64,000 bases of DNA from Psychromonas ingrahamii 37. GTDB taxonomy: Bacteria > Pseudomonadota > Gammaproteobacteria > Enterobacterales > Psychromonadaceae. The notes beneath the pieces are model-generated. The model was not told the DNA's origin. It was given only the letters and a program-made list of their open reading frames with translations, and made no database searches. Shown here one piece after another: positions 36,530-46,372 of this stretch. Both the position numbers and the translations under genes were made by a program. Every line of letters starts with the position of its first letter. Within the stretch, counting starts at the first letter, position 1. Location of the stretch: the NCBI RefSeq assembly GCF_000015285.1, contig NC_008709.1:2480001-2544000 (forward strand), read 5' to 3'.

Positions 36530-38323
36530 ATGCAATCCAGTAAGCTGCGCGCTAACGGCGCTTCACTTAAACCCTTAAAAGCCCTTGTGCCCTTTATTCG
36601 GCCCTATAAAAATACTTTTATTGTGGCCATTATCGTATTATTACTGGCGTCAGCAGTCACTGGCAGCCTGCCGATCGCTGCCCGTTACCTTATCGACAGC
36701 GGCATAACCAGCGGTAATGCTGACAAAATAAATTTTTATTTTAAGCTTGTTCTGGGAGTTATTCTACTGATCAGCCTATTGTCAGCCACGCGTTTATATC
36801 TGATCACTTGGTTAGGCGAGCGAATAGTTGCCGATATACGCGAAAAAATATATGCGCAGGTACTTAAACAAGATCCGAGCTTTTTTGAAGTAACACAAAC
36901 AGGCGAAGTGCTTTCCAGGCTCACAACGGATACCACACTGGTGCAAGCCATATCTGGCGTCGGTATTTCAATTGCGCTGCGCTCCACTGTTATGTTATTT
37001 ATTTCTCTGGCCGGCATTATGTATAGCAGCCCCTCTTTAACACTGATCATTGTCATACTTATTCCCGCTGTTATTGGGCCCATTATTTGGCTTGCACGCA
37101 GGTTACGTGCCCTATCACGTACCGCTCAGGACAAAGTTGCAGAGTCCAGCGGTATGGCCAATGAAATGCTCAATGCTATTGAAACAGTGCAGGCTTATAC
37201 GCTGGAAAAAGTGCAGAATCAGCGTTTTAGAAAAGCCGTAGAAGCTGCGTTTATAGCGGCCATTGAACGTATTAAGCTCCGCTTTGTGATGTCTTTTAGC
37301 AGTATGTTTCTACTGCTGGGTGCCATCACTCTAGTACTTTGGATGGGTACGCAGGAAGTACTTGCAGGCAATATGTTACCCGGCGAATTGGCGCAGTTCG
37401 TTTTATTTACTGTACTGCTTGCAAGTTCAGGGGCAATGCTTAGCGAAATGTGGGGGGAAGTGCAGCGTGCCGCCGGTGCGATGGAAAGGTTAGTCGAATT
37501 ACTTAATGCCCAACCAAACATTGTTATGCCCGAAAATCCAATGCCTATTCCGGCACAGGGAGAAGGCAGAATAAGCTTTAATAAAGTCAATTTCCATTAT
37601 CCTTCACGTCCCGATAGCTATGCGTTAGAAAATATTAACTTAAATATAACAAGCGGTGAGACCATCGCCTTTGTTGGCCCTTCTGGTGCTGGGAAAAGTA
37701 CCCTTTTCCAGCTTCTATTACGTTTTTATGATCCACAATCAGGATTTATTTCTATCAACGGGGTTAATATAAGCGCGGCAGATCCAATGGATGTGCGTTC
37801 GATCATGGCAGTGGTACCTCAAGAAAACGTGGTATTTGCAACCAGTGCACTGGAAAATATTCGTTATGGTCGTCCAGCTGCCAGCGATGAAGAGGTTCGG
37901 GCCGCGGCGATATCTGCCTCTGCCGATCTCTTTATTTCGGAATTACCTGAAGGTTACCATACCTTTTTAGGCGAAAAGGGGGTGCGTTTGTCCGGCGGTC
38001 AGAAACAGCGCATTGCCATCGCCCGTGCCATTCTTAAAGATCCCCCCATACTGCTGTTAGATGAAGCGACCAGTTCCCTAGATGCTGAAAGTGAACGACT
38101 GGTGCAGCAAAGTTTACAAAAGTTAATGCACAATCGCACCACTATTATTATTGCTCATCGTTTGGCAACGGTGCTTAAGGCAAAACGCATTGTTGTTATT
38201 GATAACGGCAAGATTAGAGCGATTGGTAGTCATGCAGAGCTTATGCGCAAAGATGCCTTATATGCACATCTGGCAGAATTGCAGTTTCGCAGTCCAGCAC
38301 AACAAGCATCTATACCTCCTTAG
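36530..38323 (+). CDS. ABC exporter, fused membrane and ATPase domains
   Basis: 597 residues. The membrane domain (about 20-320, six segments) starts LVPFIRPYKNTFIVAIIVLL. The ATPase domain (about 345-580) has Walker A GPSGAGKSTLFQLLL, Q-loop VVPQENVVF, signature VRLSGGQKQRIAIARAIL, Walker B LLLDEATSSLD and the switch His in IIIAHRLATV. The half-size MsbA-like layout implies a homodimer exporting lipid or drug; the substrate is unknown. Ribosome site AGGACAAG precedes the ATG. Confidence 0.92.
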   Translation: MQSSKLRANGASLKPLKALVPFIRPYKNTFIVAIIVLLLASAVTGSLPIAARYLIDSGITSGNADKINFYFKLVLGVILLISLLSATRLYLITWLGERIVADIREKIYAQVLKQDPSFFEVTQTGEVLSRLTTDTTLVQAISGVGISIALRSTVMLFISLAGIMYSSPSLTLIIVILIPAVIGPIIWLARRLRALSRTAQDKVAESSGMANEMLNAIETVQAYTLEKVQNQRFRKAVEAAFIAAIERIKLRFVMSFSSMFLLLGAITLVLWMGTQEVLAGNMLPGELAQFVLFTVLLASSGAMLSEMWGEVQRAAGAMERLVELLNAQPNIVMPENPMPIPAQGEGRISFNKVNFHYPSRPDSYALENINLNITSGETIAFVGPSGAGKSTLFQLLLRFYDPQSGFISINGVNISAADPMDVRSIMAVVPQENVVFATSALENIRYGRPAASDEEVRAAAISASADLFISELPEGYHTFLGEKGVRLSGGQKQRIAIARAILKDPPILLLDEATSSLDAESERLVQQSLQKLMHNRTTIIIAHRLATVLKAKRIVVIDNGKIRAIGSHAELMRKDALYAHLAELQFRSPAQQASIPP

Positions 38324-38828
38324 AGACATTAAAACCGGTAAAAAAGAGCGTCATATTTACGTTTACTCTGTGGGTAAAAAACGCGCTTTATTCTTTTTGA
38401 TTGGAACTATATATGTTCCCCTATTAAATCACCTGAGCGCCCTTATTAAGATCTGCTGCGGTTATATTCCGTAGTAAACAATGTTAATCACATTCTTCTT
38501 TTTAACCAATACAATCAGGTTATTTGCTTAAAAAACAGCCTGCCACCCATTTATTTTATTATTACTCCCTTCAAAATGGTTACAGCCGAAATCATTTCTT
38601 TTGTAACACTTCAGTGATTTCTATTTGTGCAAACACAGCTCAAAGCCCATGAATCAAGGCATTTAGGCATTGTGTTGCTCTTTTTTTGCAGTACATCACA
38701 TTAAATTAACGACTACTCAAGTTTAATAACATTTAATTAACACTTGATAGTTAGAGCACGAATCATTAGGATAGTTGTTAATTGAATGTTCAATCAATAA
38801 AAATTTCAACGACACAGAGAAATTATTT
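38324..38828. other. Intergenic region upstream of betI
   Basis: No gene supported. The last 50 bases carry the betI operator candidate and presumably the bet promoter. Confidence 0.4.
38781..38794. promoter_or_regulatory. BetI operator candidate
   Basis: ATTGAATGTTCAAT is a perfect 6-2-6 inverted repeat 35 bases before betI, embedded in AATTGAATGTTCAATCAATA. It resembles the BetI-bound region of E. coli, so autoregulation and choline-relieved repression are expected. Confidence 0.6.
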
Positions 38829-39437
38829 ATGTCAAGACCAGTGATGAAACAGCTCCGCCGACAGCAACTTATTGATGCCACGCTGGTATCAGTCGAACGT
38901 CATGGGCTACAGCACACTACTATTAATACCATCAGTGGTTTGGCGGGAATGTCATCGGGGATTATCAGCCATTACTTTGGCGGCAAACAGGGTTTAATAG
39001 AAGCAACCCTTAAATATCTTCTCGATGAATTAAAGCAGGCATTACTGGTCAGAACATCGAACCAAAAACTATCTCCTGCGATCAGACTTTCGATGATTGT
39101 TGAAGCCAATTTTACCGAGTTACAACGCTCCAAAGCAGTGGCTAAAACATGGTTAAGTTTCTGGGCCCAGGCAATACATGATCCGGGACTGGCAAGACTT
39201 CAACATATCAATAACCAACGTTTATACAGCAATCTGCTTTTTTCTTTTAAACAGCTTTTACCCGCGACTGCCGCAATTAATGCCGCCAAACAGAGCGCAG
39301 CAATGATTGACGGTTTCTGGCTGCGCAGTGCGCTGAGTTCAACACCTGAAGAAGATTTTAAACAAGCCCAAATTTTATCTAAAGCCTTTATTAAGGCTCT
39401 TATCGCGCAATACGGAGAAAATCAATGTCATCATTAG
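38829..39437 (+). CDS. betI: TetR-family regulator BetI
   Basis: 202 residues from the ATG at 38829 ([19 protein letters not shown]); the frame is open 18 codons upstream but that part is not BetI-like. The N-terminal helix-turn-helix includes [19 protein letters not shown] with [14 protein letters not shown]. The C-terminal [18 protein letters not shown] and NRRLYSNL-like region (here NQRLYSNLL) is specific for BetI. It represses bet genes until choline binds. It overlaps betB by 13 bases. Confidence 0.95.
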   Translation: MSRPVMKQLRRQQLIDATLVSVERHGLQHTTINTISGLAGMSSGIISHYFGGKQGLIEATLKYLLDELKQALLVRTSNQKLSPAIRLSMIVEANFTELQRSKAVAKTWLSFWAQAIHDPGLARLQHINNQRLYSNLLFSFKQLLPATAAINAAKQSAAMIDGFWLRSALSSTPEEDFKQAQILSKAFIKALIAQYGENQCHH

Positions 39438-40891
39438 TCGTTTATCAAAATTATATCCACGGTCAATATATCCCCAATGACACAGGTGAAACATTTGAAG
39501 TAATTAACCCTGCGACGGGTCAGGTTAGCTATTTAGTTGAAACAGCCGATCAAGCCGTTCAGCAGGCCGCAATCGAGAGCGCCAAATCTGGTTTTGCCAC
39601 ATGGTCAAAAATGACCCCGATCGAGCGCAGCCGTATTCTGCTTAAGGCTGTGGCATTATTGCGTGAACACAATGACGAACTTGCCGTGGGTGAAGTACTT
39701 GATACCGGCAAACCATGGCAGGAAGCATCGGTTGTTGATGTCGTTACAGGCACCGATACCATTGAATTTTTTGCAGGCCTTGCCCCAAGTATTGAAGGTA
39801 ATCAGCAGCAGGTCGGTGATGATTTTTATTACACTCGCCGTGAACCTCTCGGCATTTGTGCCGGCATCGGCGCATGGAACTATCCTCTGCAGATTGCCTG
39901 TTGGAAAGCCGCACCAGCCTTAGCTTGCGGTAATGTAATGATTTTTAAACCATCGGAAGAAACACCACGCGGTGCAATGCGTTTAGCCGAAATATTCACC
40001 TTGGCGGGTGTCCCAGATGGTGTGTTTAACGTGGTTCAAGGCGATGGCCGTGTTGGTGCTTGGTTAACCGGCCATGAAGATATAGCCAAAGTATCATTTA
40101 CCGGTGAAGTCGGTACAGGCAAAAAAGTAATGGCAGCGGCGGCTGGTTCACTAAAAGCTGTCACCATGGAATTAGGCGGTAAATCACCGCTGATTATTTT
40201 TAATGATGCCGATCTGGAAAATGCAGTCTCTGCTGCCATGTTGGGCAATTTCTATACGCAGGGCGAAGTCTGTACAAACGGCACCCGCGTATTTGTTCAG
40301 GAAGAGATTTACCCGCGTTTTATTAAGCGTCTGGTTGAGCGTACAGAGCAAAATATTATCTGCGGCGATCCGATGGATCCTGAGACCAACTTTGGTCCTC
40401 TTATTTCCAAGGACCACCAGCAAAAAGTACTCGACTATATAACGATAGGTAAAGCTGAAGGCGCCACCCTGCTTACTGGCGGTAAAAAATTACACCCTGA
40501 AAATGCACCGGATGGTTACTTTGTTGCACCGACTATTTTCACTGACTGCACCGACGAAATGACCTTGACTAAAGAAGAAATATTTGGCCCGGTTATGTCT
40601 GTCCTGACCTTCAGCGATGAAGACGAAGTTGTTCGCCGCGCAAATGATACCCGCTTAGGATTAGCAGCAGGCCTGTTTACTCAGGATATTACCCGGGCTC
40701 ACCGAGTGATACATCAGATTGATGCCGGCATTTGCTGGATTAATAGTTTTGGCGCATCACCCGCTGAAATGCCGGTGGGTGGCTATAAAATGTCAGGTGT
40801 CGGCCGCGAAAATGGCAGCGAAACACTTAAATCCTATACTCAGATCAAAGCGGTCTATATCGGTATGCAGCCACTTGACAGCCCGTTTTAA
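39425..40891 (+). CDS. betB: Betaine aldehyde dehydrogenase
   Basis: 488 residues. NAD(P)-dependent oxidation of betaine aldehyde to glycine betaine, the second step of osmoprotectant synthesis. Features: [41 protein letters not shown], catalytic Glu in [11 protein letters not shown], catalytic Cys in [13 protein letters not shown], and [12 protein letters not shown]. Begins inside the end of betI, 9 bases before betA. Confidence 0.97.
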   Translation: MSSLVVYQNYIHGQYIPNDTGETFEVINPATGQVSYLVETADQAVQQAAIESAKSGFATWSKMTPIERSRILLKAVALLREHNDELAVGEVLDTGKPWQEASVVDVVTGTDTIEFFAGLAPSIEGNQQQVGDDFYYTRREPLGICAGIGAWNYPLQIACWKAAPALACGNVMIFKPSEETPRGAMRLAEIFTLAGVPDGVFNVVQGDGRVGAWLTGHEDIAKVSFTGEVGTGKKVMAAAAGSLKAVTMELGGKSPLIIFNDADLENAVSAAMLGNFYTQGEVCTNGTRVFVQEEIYPRFIKRLVERTEQNIICGDPMDPETNFGPLISKDHQQKVLDYITIGKAEGATLLTGGKKLHPENAPDGYFVAPTIFTDCTDEMTLTKEEIFGPVMSVLTFSDEDEVVRRANDTRLGLAAGLFTQDITRAHRVIHQIDAGICWINSFGASPAEMPVGGYKMSGVGRENGSETLKSYTQIKAVYIGMQPLDSPF

Positions 40892-40900
40892 GGAATATAT

Positions 40901-42589
40901 ATGACTAAAACAGAATATGACTATATTATTGTAGGTGCCGGAAGTGCCGGTTGTGTCCTTGCAAATCGCTTGTCAGAAGATCCAGAAAATCAAATTCTTC
41001 TATTAGAAACCGGTGGCAGCGATAAGAGTATCTTTATTCAAATGCCGACCGCATTATCTATACCTATGAACAGTAAAAAATATGCCTGGCAGTTCGAAAC
41101 ACAAGCAGAACCGTTTTTGGATAATCGCCGCATGCATTGTCCGCGCGGTAAAGTATTAGGGGGTTCGTCCTCTATTAACGGCATGGTCTATGTGCGCGGC
41201 CATGCGCGTGATTTTGACGAATGGCAGGCGTCTGGCGCTAAAGATTGGGATTATGCGCATTGTCTACCCTACTTTAAAAAAGCCGAGACCTGGTCATTTG
41301 GCGGTAATGATTACCGTGGAGACACTGGCCCGCTTGCTGTGAATAATGGCAATAACATGAAAAACCCGTTATACCAGGCCTTTGTGGATGCGGGTGTTGA
41401 TGCCGGTTATTTAGCAACGAAAGATTACAATGCTGAGCAGCAGGAAGGTTTTGGCCCAATGCACATGACTGTTAAAAATGGGGTCCGTTGGTCTACGGCG
41501 AATGCCTATTTAAGACCGGCTATGAAGCGCAATAACCTGACGGTTGTGACTCATGCTCTGGTACACAAAGTATTGCTTGAAGGTAAAAAAGCGGTTGGTG
41601 TGCGTTATGAGGTTAAAGGTCAATTAACGGATACGCGTTGTAATAAAGAAGTGCTGCTCTGTGCAGGCTCAATCGGTTCTCCGCATATTCTGCAACTGTC
41701 GGGTATTGGTGAAGCCGATACTTTGGCACAAGCTGGCATCGAGCAACATCATGAGCTACCAGGTGTGGGTAAAAACTTGCAGGATCATCTGGAGTTTTAC
41801 TTTCAGTTTAAATGCTTAAAACCGATATCACTTAACGGTCAACTGGGTCCGTTAAACAAATTATTGATAGGTGTACGCTGGATATTAAACAAATCGGGTT
41901 TAGGCGCGACCAATCACTTTGAGTCATGTGGCTTTATTCGCTCTAAGAATAGTTTGGAATGGCCGGATCTCCAGTATCACTTTCTACCGGCGGCCATGCG
42001 CTATGATGGCAAAGAAGCCTTTGCAGGTCATGGTTTCCAGGTTCATGTCGGTCATAACAAACCGAAAAGCCGCGGTGCGGTGAAAATTGTATCAAAGGAC
42101 GCCCATATTGCGCCACAAATTCAATTTAACTATTTATCACACCAGGATGATATTGAAGCCTTTCGCGCTTGTGTTCGCTTAACCCGCGAAATCATTAATC
42201 AGCCCGGCTTAGATGAATACCGCGGCGAAGAAATTCAGCCAGGACTTGCAATCCAGAGCGATCAAGAAATTGATCAGTTTGTTCGCAGTTCAGTTGAAAG
42301 TGCCTATCACCCCTCCTGCTCATGCAAAATGGGTGAAGATGCCATGTCGGTAGTGAACTCTGATACGAAAGTCCATGGTATCGAAGCGCTTCGCGTTGTC
42401 GATTCCTCGATTTTCCCAACAATTCCTAACGGCAATCTGAATTCACCGACCATTATGGTGGCAGAACGTGCAGCCGATATTATTTTAGGTAAAAAACTGC
42501 TTGCGCCAAACGTAGCTAACGTCAAGGTAGCCGATGACTGGCAGAACAGCCAACGATTACAGGACCCTAAACGAAAGGTTAACGCTTAA
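40901..42589 (+). CDS. betA: Choline dehydrogenase
   Basis: 562 residues. Membrane-associated GMC-family flavoenzyme oxidising choline to betaine aldehyde. The FAD motif [19 protein letters not shown] is followed by [19 protein letters not shown] (GMC signature 1), [12 protein letters not shown] (signature 2), and the C-terminal active-site region [10 protein letters not shown] with [14 protein letters not shown]. Third gene of the operon; ribosome site AAGGAATAT before ATG. Confidence 0.97.
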   Translation: MTKTEYDYIIVGAGSAGCVLANRLSEDPENQILLLETGGSDKSIFIQMPTALSIPMNSKKYAWQFETQAEPFLDNRRMHCPRGKVLGGSSSINGMVYVRGHARDFDEWQASGAKDWDYAHCLPYFKKAETWSFGGNDYRGDTGPLAVNNGNNMKNPLYQAFVDAGVDAGYLATKDYNAEQQEGFGPMHMTVKNGVRWSTANAYLRPAMKRNNLTVVTHALVHKVLLEGKKAVGVRYEVKGQLTDTRCNKEVLLCAGSIGSPHILQLSGIGEADTLAQAGIEQHHELPGVGKNLQDHLEFYFQFKCLKPISLNGQLGPLNKLLIGVRWILNKSGLGATNHFESCGFIRSKNSLEWPDLQYHFLPAAMRYDGKEAFAGHGFQVHVGHNKPKSRGAVKIVSKDAHIAPQIQFNYLSHQDDIEAFRACVRLTREIINQPGLDEYRGEEIQPGLAIQSDQEIDQFVRSSVESAYHPSCSCKMGEDAMSVVNSDTKVHGIEALRVVDSSIFPTIPNGNLNSPTIMVAERAADIILGKKLLAPNVANVKVADDWQNSQRLQDPKRKVNA

Positions 42590-42745
42590 TTAGGTTTAAA
42601 AAATTAATAAATTAATATTAATAAGGTGTTTTTATCGATCGATCTAGATAGAGCACCGTATTTAAGTCCGGCCGTCGAAAGAGAAGCATTTCTTTAGCCG
42701 ATATTTTCAATGGTCTTTATATCGCAAACTAAAATAGGAACGATT

Positions 42746-43678
42746 ATGAAACTCAAAAAAATACTCACCATGCTGGCGGCTACCGTCGCGTTAACAGCAA
42801 ATGCTGCGGATCAACAATGCGAGACAGTTCGTTTTTCTGATGTGGGTTGGACAGACATCACCTCAACGACCGCTATCACTTCTACCCTATTACAAGGGAT
42901 GGGTTATAAAACGGATACGCAGTTGTTGTCTGTACCCGTGACTTATAAGTCAATAGAAAATGGCGACATTGATGTATTTCTTGGCAATTGGATGCCAACA
43001 ATGAAAGGTGATATTCAATCTTATACTGATGCAGGCACCGTTGAAACAATTCACAAAAACTTATCAGGTGCGAAATACACCTTAGCGGTACCACAGTATG
43101 TTTATGATGCTGGGGTTCAAAACTTTGCTGATCTTGCTAAGTTTGCTGATAAATTTGACAGCGAAATCTATGGCATTGAACCTGGTAATGATGGTAACCG
43201 TTTAATCCAGGACATGATCGCTAAAGATGCCTTTGGTCTAAAGGACTTTGAATTAGTCGAGTCCAGCGAAGCGGGTATGTTGTCGCAAGTTAAACGTGCA
43301 ACACGTCGAAATAACTGGGTAGTCTTTTTAGGTTGGGCACCACACCCAATGAATGCAAATTTTGATCTTGCTTATTTAGCCGGCGGCGATGATTTTTTTG
43401 GTCCTGACTTTGGTGGAGCAAGTGTCTACACCAATGTTCGTAAAGGTTACACACAAGCATGTCCTAATGTGGGCACATTGTTAACCAATCTTACCTTTAC
43501 TCTGGCAGCTGAAAACGAAGTAATGGCTGCTATTTTAAATGAGGGCAAAAAGCCGGAAGACGCTGCAACAGCTTGGCTTAAAAATAATCCGTCTGTTTTG
43601 AATGCATGGTTGACAGGTGTTAAAACTATCGATGGTAAGCCTGCTTTACCGGCCGTCAAAGCATATTTAAAGCTTTAA
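42746..43678 (+). CDS. choX: Choline/betaine ABC transporter, periplasmic binding protein
   Basis: 310 residues from the ATG at 42746, which starts a signal peptide (KLKKILTMLAATVALTANAA); 12 more codons upstream are open but not signal-like. The ProX/ChoX fold is seen as RFSDVGWTDI, LGNWMPTMKGD and NNWVVFLGWAPHPMN, with the tryptophans that build the cation-binding box. In Vibrio the matching operon is betIBA-proXWV. A MITE follows 4 bases after the stop. Confidence 0.93.
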   Translation: MKLKKILTMLAATVALTANAADQQCETVRFSDVGWTDITSTTAITSTLLQGMGYKTDTQLLSVPVTYKSIENGDIDVFLGNWMPTMKGDIQSYTDAGTVETIHKNLSGAKYTLAVPQYVYDAGVQNFADLAKFADKFDSEIYGIEPGNDGNRLIQDMIAKDAFGLKDFELVESSEAGMLSQVKRATRRNNWVVFLGWAPHPMNANFDLAYLAGGDDFFGPDFGGASVYTNVRKGYTQACPNVGTLLTNLTFTLAAENEVMAAILNEGKKPEDAATAWLKNNPSVLNAWLTGVKTIDGKPALPAVKAYLKL

Positions 43679-43682
43679 GTTC

Positions 43683-44001
43683 TATACCCATGATACGTTA
43701 AGATGCAAAGTCAGCAAGGAAAATTGTGCCGAGATGCTAGGCATAAAATTGAAGTATAGTTATTCTACATAGAGATTTTATAACAAAGCAGATTGGTGCA
43801 ATTTTCCTTGCCCTACGGGGCGCAAGCTCGAAAACCAGCGCTGCGTTGCACCAATCGGAAAGGGAGTAACCATTTAAGATGTGAATGCTTGCATCTACTG
43901 CTAGAGGATTAACGCAGTTAATCGCTCGAAAGGTCATGTTGCCCCTTGCTCTGATCGAAGACCTTGCACCTGACAAAGCATCTTGAAGTAACATGGGTAT
44001 A
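43683..44001. mobile_element. MITE copy B, intact, between choX and choW
   Basis: 319 bases with inverted ends: TATACCCATGATACGTTAAG at 43683 and, reading in from 44001, TATACCCATGTTACTTCAAG. It matches copy A (2941-3137 plus 9349-9486) in reverse orientation along its whole length. No coding capacity. A TA duplication at the ends is likely. It separates two genes of one operon, so it must be transcribed through or supply its own signals to choWV. Confidence 0.85.
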
Positions 44002-44056
44002 TATCAGGTTGGCACCCGTCAACCTGAATTTATTTTCATTAAACGGCGTTAAAAAT

Positions 44057-44884
44057 ATGAGTTTTATAACAGAGTATAAATTACCTATCGGTCAGTGGGC
44101 CGCAACTATGATGGATGGGCTAATTACCTACTGCGGTTCTTTTTTTGATGCGATTTCCATGGTACTGGATGTCATGATTGAAAGTTTGGTGGATTTTTTA
44201 TCAATGATGCCACCTTGGCTATTTATTATTATTGTTGCGGGTTTGATTTTTTGGCAACAGCGCAATAAAGCCGTCACAGCATTTTTTATTTTGTCATTAT
44301 TACTGATTTGGAATCTCGGCTATTGGGAAGAAACCATTGAGACCTTTTCTTTAATTATTTACGCCACCGGATTCTGCGTTTTACTGGGTGTCCCCATTGG
44401 GATTGCCGCAGCACATCGTCCTAGGTTGTACCGTTTTATACGGCCCCTGCTGGACTTAATGCAGACGATCCCCCCTTTTGTGTATCTTATTCCGGCGTTA
44501 ACCTTATTTGGCTTGGGCGTGGTGCCGGGTCTTATTTCGACCATAGTGTTCGCCATAGCAGCGCCTATCAGGTTGACCCACTTAGGTATTTCCCAAGTAC
44601 CACTGGAGTTGTTAGAAGCCGGCCGTGCCTTTGGCTGTACTAAGCGCAGCTTGCTTTTAAAAGTTGAAATTCCAGCGGCTATGTCAAGTATTCGCGCGGG
44701 CATTACCCAGTGCATTATGCTGAGTTTATCTATGGTCGTGATCTCAGCCTTAGTCGGCGCCGACGGTTTGGGTAAACCCGTGGTACGAGCACTTAATACG
44801 GTCAATATTGCGACGGGTTTTGAAGCTGGACTCGCCATAGTATTAGTTGCCATCATGCTTGATCGCATATTTAAAAGTAAATAA
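44057..44884 (+). CDS. choW: Choline/betaine ABC transporter permease
   Basis: 275 residues from the ATG at 44057 (MSFITEYKLPIGQWAATMMD). The open frame extends back to 43964 but only through MITE sequence, so I reject the longer start. ProW-type membrane protein with about six segments and the inner-membrane ABC coupling loop LELLEAGRAFGCTKRSLL followed by VEIPAAMSSIRAGI. It pairs with ChoV and ChoX. Only weak ribosome-site sequence is visible. Confidence 0.93.
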   Translation: MSFITEYKLPIGQWAATMMDGLITYCGSFFDAISMVLDVMIESLVDFLSMMPPWLFIIIVAGLIFWQQRNKAVTAFFILSLLLIWNLGYWEETIETFSLIIYATGFCVLLGVPIGIAAAHRPRLYRFIRPLLDLMQTIPPFVYLIPALTLFGLGVVPGLISTIVFAIAAPIRLTHLGISQVPLELLEAGRAFGCTKRSLLLKVEIPAAMSSIRAGITQCIMLSLSMVVISALVGADGLGKPVVRALNTVNIATGFEAGLAIVLVAIMLDRIFKSK

Positions 44885-44902
44885 ACGACAGGACTTAATA
44901 AA

Positions 44903-46081
44903 ATGATTGAATTTAAAAATGTTGATGTTGTTTTTGGCAAGCAACCCGAGCGCGCATTACCGCTAATGGACAATGGCGAAAGTCTACAGGAAATTCAAGA
45001 GAAGACAGGCTTAACCGCCGCCGTACGAAATGCCAGTTTAAAAGTGGGTAAAGGCGAAATATGTGTATTGATGGGTCTGTCGGGTTCAGGTAAATCAAGC
45101 TTATTGCGTACCGCGAATGGCTTAAACCCGGTAACACGCGGCGATGTTTTTTTGGAAACCGATCAAGGTATTCAGAATTTTCACGAACTCAGTGAAGATC
45201 AGCGACGTCATGTTCGAATGAACCGCATTTCTATGGTATTCCAAAAATTTGCACTGATGCCATGGTTAACCGTGGCTGAAAATGTCGCTTTTGGTTTAGA
45301 GCAAAAGGGCTTGGATAAAAGCACTGTTCGCACCAAAGCCATTGAGCAATTAACGCTGGTAGGTCTTGGCGAGTGGGCGGATAAAAAACCCAGTGAGCTT
45401 TCAGGTGGTATGCAGCAACGGGTTGGTTTAGCACGCGCCTTTGCCATGGAAACCGATATTATTTTAATGGATGAACCCTTTTCCGCATTAGACCCGCTTA
45501 TTAGAAGTGATCTGCAGGATGAATTATTACGCTTACAGAAGCAATTAAATAAAACTGTGTTGTTTGTCAGTCATGATTTAGACGAAGCCCTAAAGCTTGG
45601 TAATCATATTGCGATTATGAAAGACGGTGCCATTGTGCAGCACGATACACCGGAAAATATTGTAATGAATCCTGCGGACGATTATGTAGAGGCCTTTGTC
45701 GCTCATACTAATCCTATTGATGTGGTTAACGCGCAGGCGCTAATGCGTAGGTTTGATGACTTCAGGGAAAAACAAGGTGAAATCTGCCTGAGTGAACGTG
45801 ACGATTGCTGGTTGTATCAAGGTGATAGCATTAATAACAGCGCGATTCGTTACGGCGATACGAAAGTACCTTTGGAAGTATGGCGCGATGGTGATACGGA
45901 CGACGTTAATAAAAAGCGTGCTTTAGTCGTACCGCTAGAAACGCGAATGCATACCGTGATGGCGCTTCGATATCAATCTGGACACGGCGTATTAGTCGAG
46001 CAGGATGGTAAGTTAGTGGGTCATGTTGGCGATCGGGAGATTTACCATGCCATGCTTGGCAAGCTTATTGGTGATAAATAG
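44903..46081 (+). CDS. choV: Choline/betaine ABC transporter ATP-binding protein
   Basis: 392 residues, ProV-like. Walker A GLSGSGKSSLLRTANGL, Q-loop VFQKFALMPWLTV, signature LSGGMQQRVGLARAFAM and Walker B IILMDEPFSALDPL. The C-terminal 130 residues form the accessory domain seen in ProV-type ATPases, which often sense ionic strength. Last gene of the bet-cho operon, followed by a strong terminator. Confidence 0.94.
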   Translation: MIEFKNVDVVFGKQPERALPLMDNGESLQEIQEKTGLTAAVRNASLKVGKGEICVLMGLSGSGKSSLLRTANGLNPVTRGDVFLETDQGIQNFHELSEDQRRHVRMNRISMVFQKFALMPWLTVAENVAFGLEQKGLDKSTVRTKAIEQLTLVGLGEWADKKPSELSGGMQQRVGLARAFAMETDIILMDEPFSALDPLIRSDLQDELLRLQKQLNKTVLFVSHDLDEALKLGNHIAIMKDGAIVQHDTPENIVMNPADDYVEAFVAHTNPIDVVNAQALMRRFDDFREKQGEICLSERDDCWLYQGDSINNSAIRYGDTKVPLEVWRDGDTDDVNKKRALVVPLETRMHTVMALRYQSGHGVLVEQDGKLVGHVGDREIYHAMLGKLIGDK

Positions 46082-46112
46082 GCTGAATTGATTATCACAG
46101 CTAAAGCAACCA

Positions 46113-46137
46113 AGGGCCGCATTTTGCGGCCTTTTTA
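46113..46137 (+). terminator. Rho-independent terminator after choV
   Basis: GGCCGC-ATTTT-GCGGCC followed by TTTTTATT, about 30 bases after the choV stop. Confidence 0.9.
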
Positions 46138-46275
46138 TTAGCTTTGAATATTCAGTCTAATAACGTTAATGACAAGATCGTCAGCTCACAAGATCCTCAG
46201 ATTACACATTAAGGGTACATGGCCAGCCTAATAAAAATGGCCTACTTAACCGCGTTTAATTTTTCAGGGTTTAAC

Positions 46276-46291
46276 TATCGTTAGTACGATA
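46276..46291. promoter_or_regulatory. Operator candidate upstream of the BCCT gene
   Basis: TATCGTTAGTACGATA is an inverted repeat with 6-base arms and a 4-base centre, about 60 bases before the leader ORF. It could bind the MarR-family protein encoded at 47765. Confidence 0.4.
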
Positions 46292-46336
46292 CTTAAGGCT
46301 TGAGGACGCAAATAAAATATAAAAAAGGAGTTAACT

Positions 46337-46372
46337 ATGTTTGTTAACAAGTTCCACTCGGTGGTCAAATAA
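46337..46372 (+). CDS. 11-codon leader peptide overlapping the BCCT start
   Basis: AAAGGAG precedes ATG at 46337; the peptide is MFVNKFHSVVK and its TAA overlaps the ATG of the BCCT gene (TAATG). The transporter has only GGTGG as its own ribosome site, so translational coupling is likely. Conservation in related genomes is the needed test. Confidence 0.45.
   Translation: MFVNKFHSVVK

Noticed and set aside
43964..44056. Long N-terminal extension of ChoW (start at 43964)
   Set aside because: These codons lie in the MITE end and its flank. A similar translation (TKHLEVTWVYI) occurs at the other MITE copy on an unrelated frame, so it is accidental.
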